From contig CAMVAB010000035.1 of NCBI GenBank assembly GCA_947165335.1, positions 1 to 8,913 of the forward strand: a DNA stretch of 8,913 bases, in the 5' to 3' direction. The notes below the pieces were generated by a model, which did not search any database, was not told where the DNA came from, and worked only from the letters and a program-made list of their open reading frames with translations. Origin of the DNA: an uncultured Pseudomonadota bacterium (GTDB lineage Bacteria; Pseudomonadota; Alphaproteobacteria; Rs-D84). This document shows, one piece after another, positions 1 to 5,445 of this stretch. Each line of letters opens with the position of its first letter. Position 1 is the stretch's first letter. A program made the position numbers and the translations under genes.

Positions 1-14
1 CGACCACGAAATTC

Positions 15-40
15 AAAACCGCCATTAAAGGCGGTTTTTC
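15..40 (+). terminator. Intrinsic terminator of a gene left of the window
   Basis: A 9-bp stem (AAAACCGCC at 15-23 with GGCGGTTTT at 30-38) closes a 6-nt loop and runs into a T-rich tail. The gene it ends lies outside the window. The A-run on the left side could let it work weakly on the other strand. Confidence 0.8.
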
Positions 41-100
41 TTTTGATTCCCAATACTTACGCCGAGTTCGAATCTTATTATTTTCAAAAAGACAAAAAAT

Positions 101-129
101 TTAATTTCTCGAACTTTTTGTGATATAAT
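101..129 (+). promoter_or_regulatory. Sigma-70-type promoter with extended -10 for the PQ-loop gene
   Basis: A perfect TATAAT at 124-129 is preceded by TG plus one base, an extended -10. A weak -35 (TTAATT, 101-106) sits 17 nt upstream. The predicted start near 136 leaves a leader of about 13 nt, just enough for the AAGGAG ribosome site at 137-142. Confidence 0.7.
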
Positions 130-148
130 TCCCACCAAGGAGTTTTTT

Positions 149-445
149 ATGAAAGCAACAATTGCACTTATTTTAATATCAGTTTGCACAATATCTGAAC
201 TTATCGCATATATGCCACAAATAGTAAAAATATTAAAAACCAAATCCGCAGATGATTTAAGTTTAACCAGTTGGTTAATATGGATTGTATCTGATATATG
301 TTATTTGGCATATGTTTTACTGGAAAGCCCTGAAATAGGTGTGGTATTTCTTGCTACTTTAAGTTTGGTATTGGTATTGTTTGTATTCGGATTGACACTC
401 TTTTACCAAAAACACCCGAAAACAAAGAAAAAAAATCGTCATTAA
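149..445 (+). CDS. SemiSWEET / PQ-loop family small membrane protein
   Basis: This 98-aa protein has three predicted membrane helices (about residues 4-24, 41-58 and 63-86) and a short Lys/Arg-rich C-terminal tail. The signature is the Pro-Gln pair at residues 23-24 followed by K-x-K-S-A-D-D-L-S-L, the PQ-loop pattern of SemiSWEET half-transporters. Those proteins dimerise in the inner membrane to form a sugar transport path; length and helix count match that family. The substrate cannot be read from sequence. The start is secure: ATG at 149 lies 6 nt after AAGGAG (137-142), behind an extended -10 promoter. It stands alone, closed by a terminator about 85 nt downstream. A positive-inside tail (K-T-K-K-K-N-R-H) supports a cytoplasmic C-terminus. 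Confidence 0.85.
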   Translation: MKATIALILISVCTISELIAYMPQIVKILKTKSADDLSLTSWLIWIVSDICYLAYVLLESPEIGVVFLATLSLVLVLFVFGLTLFYQKHPKTKKKNRH

Positions 446-490
446 ACAAATTTCATATTCTTAATCTCTCTTCCTATCTTCATAATCTCA
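439..490 (+). promoter_or_regulatory. Candidate Rho-utilisation (rut-like) tract
   Basis: These 52 nt downstream of the PQ-loop gene contain no G on the + strand and carry about ten TC or CC dinucleotides at short intervals. Rho primary sites bind pyrimidine-C dinucleotides in unstructured, C-over-G RNA, so this fits a rut site. It lies between the stop codon and an intrinsic hairpin at 528-550. In AT-rich DNA such tracts can arise by chance. Confidence 0.35.
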
Positions 491-527
491 GTTCGCAAAC
501 CGCCATCCCAGCACGACCAGAGAGTTC

Positions 528-556
528 AAACCGCTCAAAAAGAGCGGTTTTTATTA
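528..556 (+). terminator. Intrinsic terminator after the PQ-loop gene
   Basis: A 9-bp perfect stem (AAACCGCTC 528-536 with GAGCGGTTT 542-550) encloses a 5-A loop and is followed by a T-rich tail. It ends the unit that begins at 149. The intervening 446-527 has no ORF that I can support. Confidence 0.85.
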
Positions 557-577
557 TTGCGTATTTTGCCAAAAAAA

Positions 578-606
578 TTGTATTTTTGTACTTTTTGTGC
601 TATAAT
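578..606 (+). promoter_or_regulatory. Extended -10 promoter of the 127-aa unknown gene
   Basis: TTGTAT (578-583), a 17-nt spacer and a perfect TATAAT (601-606) preceded by TG plus one base. The 16 nt ending in the -10 box (591-606) match 114-129 at 15 positions. The predicted start falls at 612-613, on an in-frame ATG. Confidence 0.75.
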
Positions 607-633
607 ATTGCTATGAAAAAAAGGAGTTTATTA

Positions 634-1017
634 ATGTCTTCAGGAACAATGACCAACTTGGCTGCAAAGATAACAAACTTTGAACACGAAGCCAATTTTG
701 TAAGAATAGATTTTCAAAACGGAACTGATTTAAATAAAACAGCAGAAGATTTACAGGCTTTGGGTATAACGGATATAGTTAACAAATACACAAATGGTAT
801 TGTTAAATCTGAAATAAAGCCTGTATTTATATTAAAATACCAATATTCACCACAAAAAAGACTTATTGATAATCTGGAACACAAATTTGTTCGTATGTCT
901 GCATTGCAAAAATTATGGAATTATGGCGGATTATCTTTAGACAAAGACGAACAAGCATATTTTGATGAAATAACCGCACGCGCGGCAGCCGCGAAAATGG
1001 CTGGAAAATCAAAATAA
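634..1017 (+). CDS. Hypothetical 127-aa protein
   Basis: I do not recognise the family. The chosen start, ATG 634, has AAGGAG at 621-626 with 7-nt spacing. An in-frame ATG at 613 would add M-K-K-R-S-L-L and falls at the predicted transcription start, so a leaderless longer form is possible. There is no signal peptide or membrane helix. Residues 1-60 look like alternating strand and helix with E-x-x-A-N-F-V-R-I-D-F and D-L-x-A-L-G-I-T-D-I. Residues 60-100 are basic, with an F-I-L-K-Y-x-Y strand and R-L-I-D-N-L-E-H-K-F. The C-terminus is an Ala/Lys-rich tail. It is probably a soluble cytoplasmic protein. It is monocistronic: its own promoter precedes it and a strong hairpin follows 17 nt after the stop. 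Codon use resembles its neighbours. Confidence 0.75.
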   Translation: MSSGTMTNLAAKITNFEHEANFVRIDFQNGTDLNKTAEDLQALGITDIVNKYTNGIVKSEIKPVFILKYQYSPQKRLIDNLEHKFVRMSALQKLWNYGGLSLDKDEQAYFDEITARAAAAKMAGKSK

Positions 1018-1033
1018 CCTTGTTTTTTCTTTT

Positions 1034-1065
1034 AAAAAACCACCGCATCTAACGGTGGTTTTTTT
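1034..1065 (+). terminator. Intrinsic terminator after the 127-aa gene
   Basis: A long stem (AAAAAACCACCG 1034-1045 with CGGTGGTTTTTT from 1053) closes a 7-nt loop, and a continuous T-run follows. The A-run on the left arm makes it potentially bidirectional, though no converging gene is present. Confidence 0.9.
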
Positions 1066-1069
1066 ATAC

Positions 1070-1098
1070 TTTTATTCCCAATATAAATAATATATAAT
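1070..1098 (+). promoter_or_regulatory. Promoter of the APH-fold gene, leaderless start
   Basis: A perfect TATAAT at 1093-1098 lies exactly 6 nt before the ATG at 1105, so transcription should begin at or beside the A of the start codon. The -35 (TTTTAT, 1070-1075) is poor and abuts the previous terminator. No Shine-Dalgarno sequence is present. Confidence 0.6.
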
Positions 1099-1104
1099 CA
1101 AGAT

Positions 1105-2016
1105 ATGACCCAAGAAGAAATTATAGATTTTTTACACAAAAAATATCCGTCCCAGGAAATTAAATTTATTGGATCGGGTTCTGATTCAACAGCTTTTCGT
1201 GTTGAAGATCAGGTTATTCGTGTTCCGCATAATGAAGACAACATAAAACTTTATTTACACGAAGCTGCTGTTTGTAATGCTATTAAAAAATTTATCGACT
1301 TTGACATACCTGAAATAACAGTTCACCAAGATGAAATATTATGGATTGAACACAAAATTGTTGATGGAAAAAAATGGTCATGGCACAAATTTATGTTTCA
1401 TCCAAAAAAACAAAAAAATTTGGGAATCGGATTAGCCCGCTTTATGGCACAATTACACAGCAAAAACGCACGAGATGCGATTAGCAAGGCTAAACATATT
1501 CAAAAATACAAATATGTTTATATGCCATACGAAGAAGTTTTACCCTATATTTCGAATGTGCTAAGACCGCGTCAATTAGAATATTTTAAAAAACGTTATG
1601 AAAAAATTGTGTCGAAAAAGGTACCTGACAAAGACATGGTTCTTTGTCATTTAGGAATCAAAGGTCCAAATTCTGTTGTAGATGACAATGGAAATCTGAC
1701 CGGGATTTTTGATTTCTGTAATGCAGGTATTTATGAACGTTGGCGTGATATGGTATTAGTATATTTGTTTGCACCACTTTATCTTTGGCGGATTTTTTGC
1801 TATGAATACAAACGTATTACTGGTATAACAATCGACACTAAACGCATTTCCGATTTGTCAACGATAGAATTTTTATGGGCAAAACGTTGGTATAAAAATG
1901 ATAAATTCAGACCATTGGGTGAACGTTTCATCGCTAAAAATGTCGCTGCTGCAATGGCACATTTTCATGGGTTACCAAAAATTACTATGTGGTGGTGGTA
2001 TTATACAAAAAGATAA
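1105..2016 (+). CDS. APH-fold phosphotransferase-like protein with degenerate catalytic loop
   Basis: This 303-aa protein has the layout of the aminoglycoside/choline phosphotransferase family. There is a Gly/Ser-rich nucleotide loop (F-I-G-S-G-S-D-S-T-A-F, residues 21-31), a basic residue in beta-3 (V-I-R-V-P, R39), a helix-C Glu (H-E-A-A, E53) and the metal-binding Asp of the DFG-like motif (G-I-F-D-F, D203). The catalytic loop, normally H-G-D-x-x-x-x-N, reads H-L-G-I-K-G-P-N at 182-189. The His and Asn are kept but the catalytic Asp is Gly184. The C-terminal third is helical and ends in a Trp/Tyr/Lys cluster. It may be a pseudokinase, or a kinase with a relocated base; the substrate is unknown, and nothing supports calling it a resistance gene. 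The start is ATG 1105, with no Shine-Dalgarno sequence, 6 nt after a perfect -10 box. No terminator separates it from the next gene, 82 nt on. Confidence 0.75.
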   Translation: MTQEEIIDFLHKKYPSQEIKFIGSGSDSTAFRVEDQVIRVPHNEDNIKLYLHEAAVCNAIKKFIDFDIPEITVHQDEILWIEHKIVDGKKWSWHKFMFHPKKQKNLGIGLARFMAQLHSKNARDAISKAKHIQKYKYVYMPYEEVLPYISNVLRPRQLEYFKKRYEKIVSKKVPDKDMVLCHLGIKGPNSVVDDNGNLTGIFDFCNAGIYERWRDMVLVYLFAPLYLWRIFCYEYKRITGITIDTKRISDLSTIEFLWAKRWYKNDKFRPLGERFIAKNVAAAMAHFHGLPKITMWWWYYTKR

Positions 2017-2098
2017 TACCCAATATTTTTCTCTTTATTTTAATTTATTTTTTTATTAAAGTATCCGCCGGAGAGATAACATAAAAGGCAAAAGAATT

Positions 2099-2650
2099 AT
2101 GAAATTTACCAAAACGAAAATCGAAGGCGTTTATATTATCGAACCAACTATATTCAAAGACGAACGCGGTTATTTTTTTGAAAGCTATAACGAACATGAA
2201 TTTTTTGCGAATGGTATCGCTGCGCGATTTGTTCAAGATAACCAATCTAAATCTTCATACGGTGTTATTCGTGGTTTACATATGCAATTACCACCTTTTA
2301 GTCAGGCAAAACTGGTTCGCGTATTAAAGGGCAAAGTGCTGGATGTTGCTGTTGATGTTCGCCCAGATTCAAAAACTTTTGGTAAATATGTTGCTATTGA
2401 ATTGTCAGACGAAAACAAAAAACAATTATTTATTCCGCGCAATTTCCTGCATGGATTTTCAGTGTTAAGTGACGAAGCAATCTTTGCATATAAATGTGAC
2501 AATTTATACCATAAACCTTCTGAATTTGGTATAAGATATGACGACCCAAAAATCAATGTTAAATGGCAAATTCCAAAAGATAAAATTATAACATCTGAAA
2601 AAGACAGAATGGCAAACACATTAGATGATTTGCTGCAACGTTTAAGATAA
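2099..2650 (+). CDS. rfbC: dTDP-4-dehydrorhamnose 3,5-epimerase
   Basis: RmlC/RfbC epimerises dTDP-4-keto-6-deoxy-glucose at C3 and C5 to give dTDP-4-keto-L-rhamnose, the third step of dTDP-L-rhamnose synthesis in the cytoplasm. The 183-aa length is typical. Diagnostic motifs appear in order: F-x-D-E-R-G-Y-F-F-E (19-28), Q-D-N-x-S-x-S (46-52), G-V-I-R-G-L-H-x-Q (55-63), K-L-V-R-V-x-x-G-x-V-x-D-V-A-V-D-x-R (71-88) and I-P-R-N-F-L-H-G-F (112-120). The catalytic pair His61 and Tyr131 and the substrate-contacting Lys71 are present, as is the late S-E-K-D near 166-169. The ATG has a modest AAAAGG 10 nt upstream. No clear promoter lies in the 82-nt gap, so it may be read from the preceding promoter. 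rmlA, rmlB and rmlD are not in the window. A homologous sugar epimerase acting on a related dTDP-sugar is possible. Confidence 0.93.
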   Translation: MKFTKTKIEGVYIIEPTIFKDERGYFFESYNEHEFFANGIAARFVQDNQSKSSYGVIRGLHMQLPPFSQAKLVRVLKGKVLDVAVDVRPDSKTFGKYVAIELSDENKKQLFIPRNFLHGFSVLSDEAIFAYKCDNLYHKPSEFGIRYDDPKINVKWQIPKDKIITSEKDRMANTLDDLLQRLR

Positions 2651-2654
2651 CATT

Positions 2655-2680
2655 CCGCCGTTTTGGCGGTTTTATTTTTC
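2655..2680 (+). terminator. Intrinsic terminator after rfbC
   Basis: A 5-bp G/C stem (CCGCC 2655-2659 with GGCGG 2665-2669) with a 5-nt loop is followed by TTTTATTTTTC. The stem is short but the U-tract is good and it begins 5 nt after the rfbC stop. Confidence 0.7.
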
Positions 2681-2692
2681 TTAAAAATATAC

Positions 2693-2721
2693 TTGTTTAT
2701 TTGGGCAAAAAACACTATCAT
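2693..2721 (+). promoter_or_regulatory. Promoter of the Cys-rich/ureohydrolase unit, leaderless start
   Basis: TTGTTT (2693-2698), a 17-nt spacer and TATCAT (2716-2721). The predicted start is at 2728-2729, at the first ATG. No Shine-Dalgarno sequence precedes either ATG, which supports leaderless initiation. Confidence 0.6.
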
Positions 2722-2728
2722 ATATATC

Positions 2729-3682
2729 ATGATGAAAGGAAGTTTTGTTTTTATTTTATCTTTGTGTATGTGCGCGAATGCGTTTGCTGCAAAAGGTTTT
2801 ATCCCAAAACGTTTTAACACGGTTACTTCGCATGACGATGTGTATCCGTATATATTAAATAATGCAAAGGTTAATACTAATACAAACCCAACATCATCAA
2901 ATACTAATAATTCTATATCTGCGGCACCTGTTGGAAAACGCAATGTGGTAAAACGCAAAACCAATGCACGTGCAGCAACTGCTGTTTCAGCGCAAACGCA
3001 AACTAATTCAAACCGTCGTGTTGTTCAACGCCCTAATACTGTGCGCGCTGCAAACAACATGCAATCGGCGCGTGTAAACCAAAATCGCAACACACAAAAT
3101 GTTGGCACAAGATCCGCCACACCAATGGGTGCGCGTTCTGCATCTAATACACGTGTTGTAAATGCAACTTCAAATTCTTCGACTGGAACAAAGGTTTCTT
3201 CTGCGCGATGTTTGGCTGATTACAAAGAATGCATGGAAATGTATTGTCAACGCGAAGATACTGCCTATAACCGTTGCTATTGCAGTGCAAAATTAGCCCA
3301 GATAGATTCTAAATATCAAAATAAAATTGATAATTTGATTCAACAAATCATCAAATTACAATATAACACTTCTGTAACAGATGAAGAAATCAAAGAATAT
3401 TGGGATCAAACTGTTGGTTCTTATACTGGCGATAATCCATGGGTTAATATCGATAATGCCTTGAATATTGAATGGGCAGACACGCAAAGCCGTGTTCGTG
3501 GTCAAAATGCTTTCAATACTGGACATGAATATTGCGTTCAAAATTTACGCGCATGCTCTTATATGGCAACCAATTTGCGTGATTCTTATAAATCTGATAT
3601 CGCACGCGATTGCGCCACATATGAAAAAAGTTTACAAAAAATTCAAGCCACAGCCGAAAGCGTAATAAAGAGTTATAAATAA
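2729..3682 (+). CDS. Exported Cys-rich protein with Asn/Thr/Arg-rich linker (unknown function)
   Basis: I do not recognise this 317-aa protein. Residues 1-20 form a Sec signal peptide (one Lys, a hydrophobic core, then A-N-A-F-A before A-K-G), so it is exported to the periplasm or beyond. Residues 45-158 are low-complexity, rich in Asn, Thr, Ser, Ala and Arg, strongly basic and probably disordered. The folded part, 160-317, has eight cysteines (161, 168, 173, 183, 185, 269, 276, 295), an even number suggesting disulfides, with a helical, coiled-coil-like stretch at 186-212. The Cys spacing is C-x6-C-x4-C-x9-C-x-C, then C-x6-C-x18-C. The start is ATG 2729, or the adjacent ATG 2732; upstream in-frame codons overlap the rfbC terminator and are not used. 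Its TAA overlaps the next ATG by one base, so the two genes are probably translationally coupled. The basic linker could bind peptidoglycan or LPS; that is a guess. Confidence 0.85.
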   Translation: MMKGSFVFILSLCMCANAFAAKGFIPKRFNTVTSHDDVYPYILNNAKVNTNTNPTSSNTNNSISAAPVGKRNVVKRKTNARAATAVSAQTQTNSNRRVVQRPNTVRAANNMQSARVNQNRNTQNVGTRSATPMGARSASNTRVVNATSNSSTGTKVSSARCLADYKECMEMYCQREDTAYNRCYCSAKLAQIDSKYQNKIDNLIQQIIKLQYNTSVTDEEIKEYWDQTVGSYTGDNPWVNIDNALNIEWADTQSRVRGQNAFNTGHEYCVQNLRACSYMATNLRDSYKSDIARDCATYEKSLQKIQATAESVIKSYK

Positions 3683-4524
3683 TGGTAAAATTTTTGGGTG
3701 CTGAATACAGCCGTGGTGCAACGGCTAATGTTATGAACGGGGGACCTGCTTTAGCGCCCCAAGCTGTCCAGAAAATGTTTCCTAATGCCGATTGGGTTAT
3801 ATTAACTTCCGCAAATGTCAGTATTGCAGAATGTTTAAAGGATCGTTTTGGCGATGCATATAATATGCATAAAAAAATATATGCAAATACACCGCGTGAA
3901 AGACATATTTTTATTGGTGGCGATCATAGTGTAAATTTTTCACATTTTGCCGCTATTGCAAATATGTATCCAAACGAAGATTTATGTTTGCTCTATTTTG
4001 ATGCACATCTTGATATACACACACCCGAAAGCTCTAAACGCGAAGCAACTGGTTCGCCACATGGAACAAATGTTCGTCATTTGCTGGGTGAAGGCGATAA
4101 ACGTTGGTTGTCGTTATCAAATAACAAGCCAGTATTAAAACATGAAAATCTGTTTTATTTTGGCGTGCGTTCTTTTGAACCTTCGGAAATAAAATATGTA
4201 AAAGATAATAATATTTTTTATCTTACACCGGATCAATTACAAACACAATCTGATTGGAACCGCGCATTCAAAGAAGTTCGCCAGCGCATAGACGGCAAAA
4301 AATTTGTTGTGTCCTTTGATTTCGACGGAATTGATAACAAATATTTCAAAGATGTTTGGGTTCCTGAAACAAATGGTTTGTCATTAGAATTTGCGCGTGC
4401 TTTTGTTTCAGAGTTTAAAGACGCGATCGGTTTTGAATTTGTTGAATGGGCTGTATCTGGCGATAAAGATTGCGAATCTGTTGCAAAAGAGTTAATCGAT
4501 ATTGTTGCAAAAACTTTTGATTAG
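3682..4524 (+). CDS. Arginase/agmatinase (ureohydrolase) family protein
   Basis: This 280-aa cytoplasmic protein has the full binuclear-manganese signature of ureohydrolases, which hydrolyse guanidino or related C-N bonds in arginine, agmatine, formiminoglutamate or guanidino acids. It carries G-G-D-H-S (79-83, ligand His82), D-A-H-L-D (107-111, ligands Asp107, His109, Asp111), an S-P-H-G-T-N segment (His127, equivalent to the L-H-G-M loop) and S-F-D-F-D-G-I-D (211-218, ligands Asp213, Asp215). A late Glu (E255, F-V-E-W) sits where arginases have E-x-N-P. Deviations are D-N instead of D-P after the last Asp, and V-P-E-T-N-G-L-S instead of T-G-T-P-x-x-G-G-L-S. Both lie in substrate-side regions, so the substrate should not be named. 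The ATG overlaps the preceding TAA (TAATG), implying re-initiation by ribosomes finishing the Cys-rich gene. Its TAG overlaps the stop of the convergent gene. Confidence 0.88.
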   Translation: MVKFLGAEYSRGATANVMNGGPALAPQAVQKMFPNADWVILTSANVSIAECLKDRFGDAYNMHKKIYANTPRERHIFIGGDHSVNFSHFAAIANMYPNEDLCLLYFDAHLDIHTPESSKREATGSPHGTNVRHLLGEGDKRWLSLSNNKPVLKHENLFYFGVRSFEPSEIKYVKDNNIFYLTPDQLQTQSDWNRAFKEVRQRIDGKKFVVSFDFDGIDNKYFKDVWVPETNGLSLEFARAFVSEFKDAIGFEFVEWAVSGDKDCESVAKELIDIVAKTFD

Positions 4525-5411
4525 CGAACATTTCCGTAAAAATTCACGTACAATTCATATGCAGCGTTAAAATCTGATTTGTCAAAATTGTTTTTTTGTT
4601 GTTCGCGTAATTGCATAATTTGTCGACTTGTCATATTTTCCATTTTTCTGAATATTTTACGCGCATTGTAAGATAAACGACCATAATCTGTTTTATAAGT
4701 ATCACCAAAATCTATACGCTTACCACATATAAAATTACCACAATGACTTTCTTGGCACGTAGTTTGAAAGATAGACGCAATATCATATGCATATTCTGGC
4801 ATTATGTTATTTTCTCCGCCAGCCCATTTGCTCAACATATACTGGGTGCCAAATAAATTAGCCATATAAATTGGATTATTCTTTTTAGGTTCACATTTGT
4901 TCGCACAGAAAGCCGTTGGTATTTCGTATAATGGACCGTGTCCATGATATCCATATACATCTGGTTTAAAAACTTTCAAAGCATATTCTGCGTGAATTTC
5001 TGGAAAAGTTAATTTATAAACATCACCAACCGCGCCGCCCCATTCACGATATGCATAATCCAGATTTGGCATTCTTTCATAGGTTTCCAAAACACACAAT
5101 GTATTAAAGAGTTCACCAATTTCTGTTAAATAATATTTCATTTCTGTGTGGTGCTTTAATTCTTCGCCTTTATCCATAACCAAGAAATCTAGTTCTGCAA
5201 AAAACTTGTTCGTTACAGACGACAAATCTTTTTTATCAACCAACGCACGCAATTCCGGTGGCAAAAACCCAATATGCGGTTTTATATCACAATGTGTCCA
5301 AATCTGTTTTAAACCCTGCACTCCATCACAATCAAGCCCATGTTTACGGATAAACTTGGTCAAACCAGGATGTTTTGGTCTTTCGCCAAAAGATGTATTT
5401 TGTTTATTCAT
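4521..5411 (-). CDS. Protein-kinase-fold protein with atypical catalytic loop
   Basis: This 296-aa protein matches no family I can name, but it shows kinase landmarks in the right order. These are a Gly-rich loop followed by V-Y-K (G-G-A-V-G-D-V-Y-K, 125-133), a VAIK-like Lys (Y-A-L-K-V-F-K, K146), a possible helix-C Glu (E163), a catalytic-loop-like E-S-H-C-G-N (221-226) and I-D-F-G-D (233-237), a true DFG. In APH or UbiB relatives the loop reads D-x-H-x-G-N, so the catalytic Asp position holds Glu221. Residues 1-120 are a helical N-terminal region of unknown role; 249-285 are basic and helical. There is no signal peptide or membrane helix. The start ATG has no Shine-Dalgarno sequence and sits 6 nt after a perfect TATAAT, so it is probably leaderless. 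It has its own promoter, separate from the spanin-like pair upstream. No terminator fits at its 3' end, which overlaps the opposing gene. Confidence 0.75.
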   Translation of the reverse strand: MNKQNTSFGERPKHPGLTKFIRKHGLDCDGVQGLKQIWTHCDIKPHIGFLPPELRALVDKKDLSSVTNKFFAELDFLVMDKGEELKHHTEMKYYLTEIGELFNTLCVLETYERMPNLDYAYREWGGAVGDVYKLTFPEIHAEYALKVFKPDVYGYHGHGPLYEIPTAFCANKCEPKKNNPIYMANLFGTQYMLSKWAGGENNIMPEYAYDIASIFQTTCQESHCGNFICGKRIDFGDTYKTDYGRLSYNARKIFRKMENMTSRQIMQLREQQKNNFDKSDFNAAYELYVNFYGNVR

Positions 5412-5417
5412 ACTTAA

Positions 5418-5445
5418 ATTATAGACAAAATATAAATATTGTCAA
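5418..5445 (-). promoter_or_regulatory. Near-consensus sigma-70 promoter of the kinase-fold gene
   Basis: On the minus strand, a perfect TTGACA (5445-5440), a 16-nt spacer and a perfect TATAAT (5423-5418). The ATG follows after 6 nt, so the transcript should begin at the start codon. The -35 box overlaps the TGA stop of the lipoprotein ORF. Confidence 0.8.

Noticed and set aside
490..519. Possible tRNA fragment (GTTCGCAAACC followed by GCACGACCA)
   Set aside because: The T-loop does not fit, no 5' acceptor strand complementary to the end exists in 446-489, and no D- or anticodon arm can be drawn.
586..612. TTG start of the 127-aa protein giving a 143-aa form
   Set aside because: It lies upstream of the -10 box of its own promoter, so it would not be in the mRNA.
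1105..2016. Aminoglycoside resistance gene
   Set aside because: Only the APH fold is supported. The catalytic Asp is missing and no substrate-specific residues can be recognised, so a resistance call is unjustified.
2663..2728. Upstream TTG extension of the exported Cys-rich protein
   Set aside because: It would start inside the rfbC terminator stem-loop, has no ribosome site, and would bury the signal peptide behind 22 residues. The ATG at 2729 sits at the predicted transcription start.
2302..2964. A 220-aa open frame on the minus strand
   Set aside because: It lies antisense to rfbC, its terminator and the signal-peptide region of the next gene, has no ribosome site or promoter, and rfbC motifs are unmistakable on the other strand.
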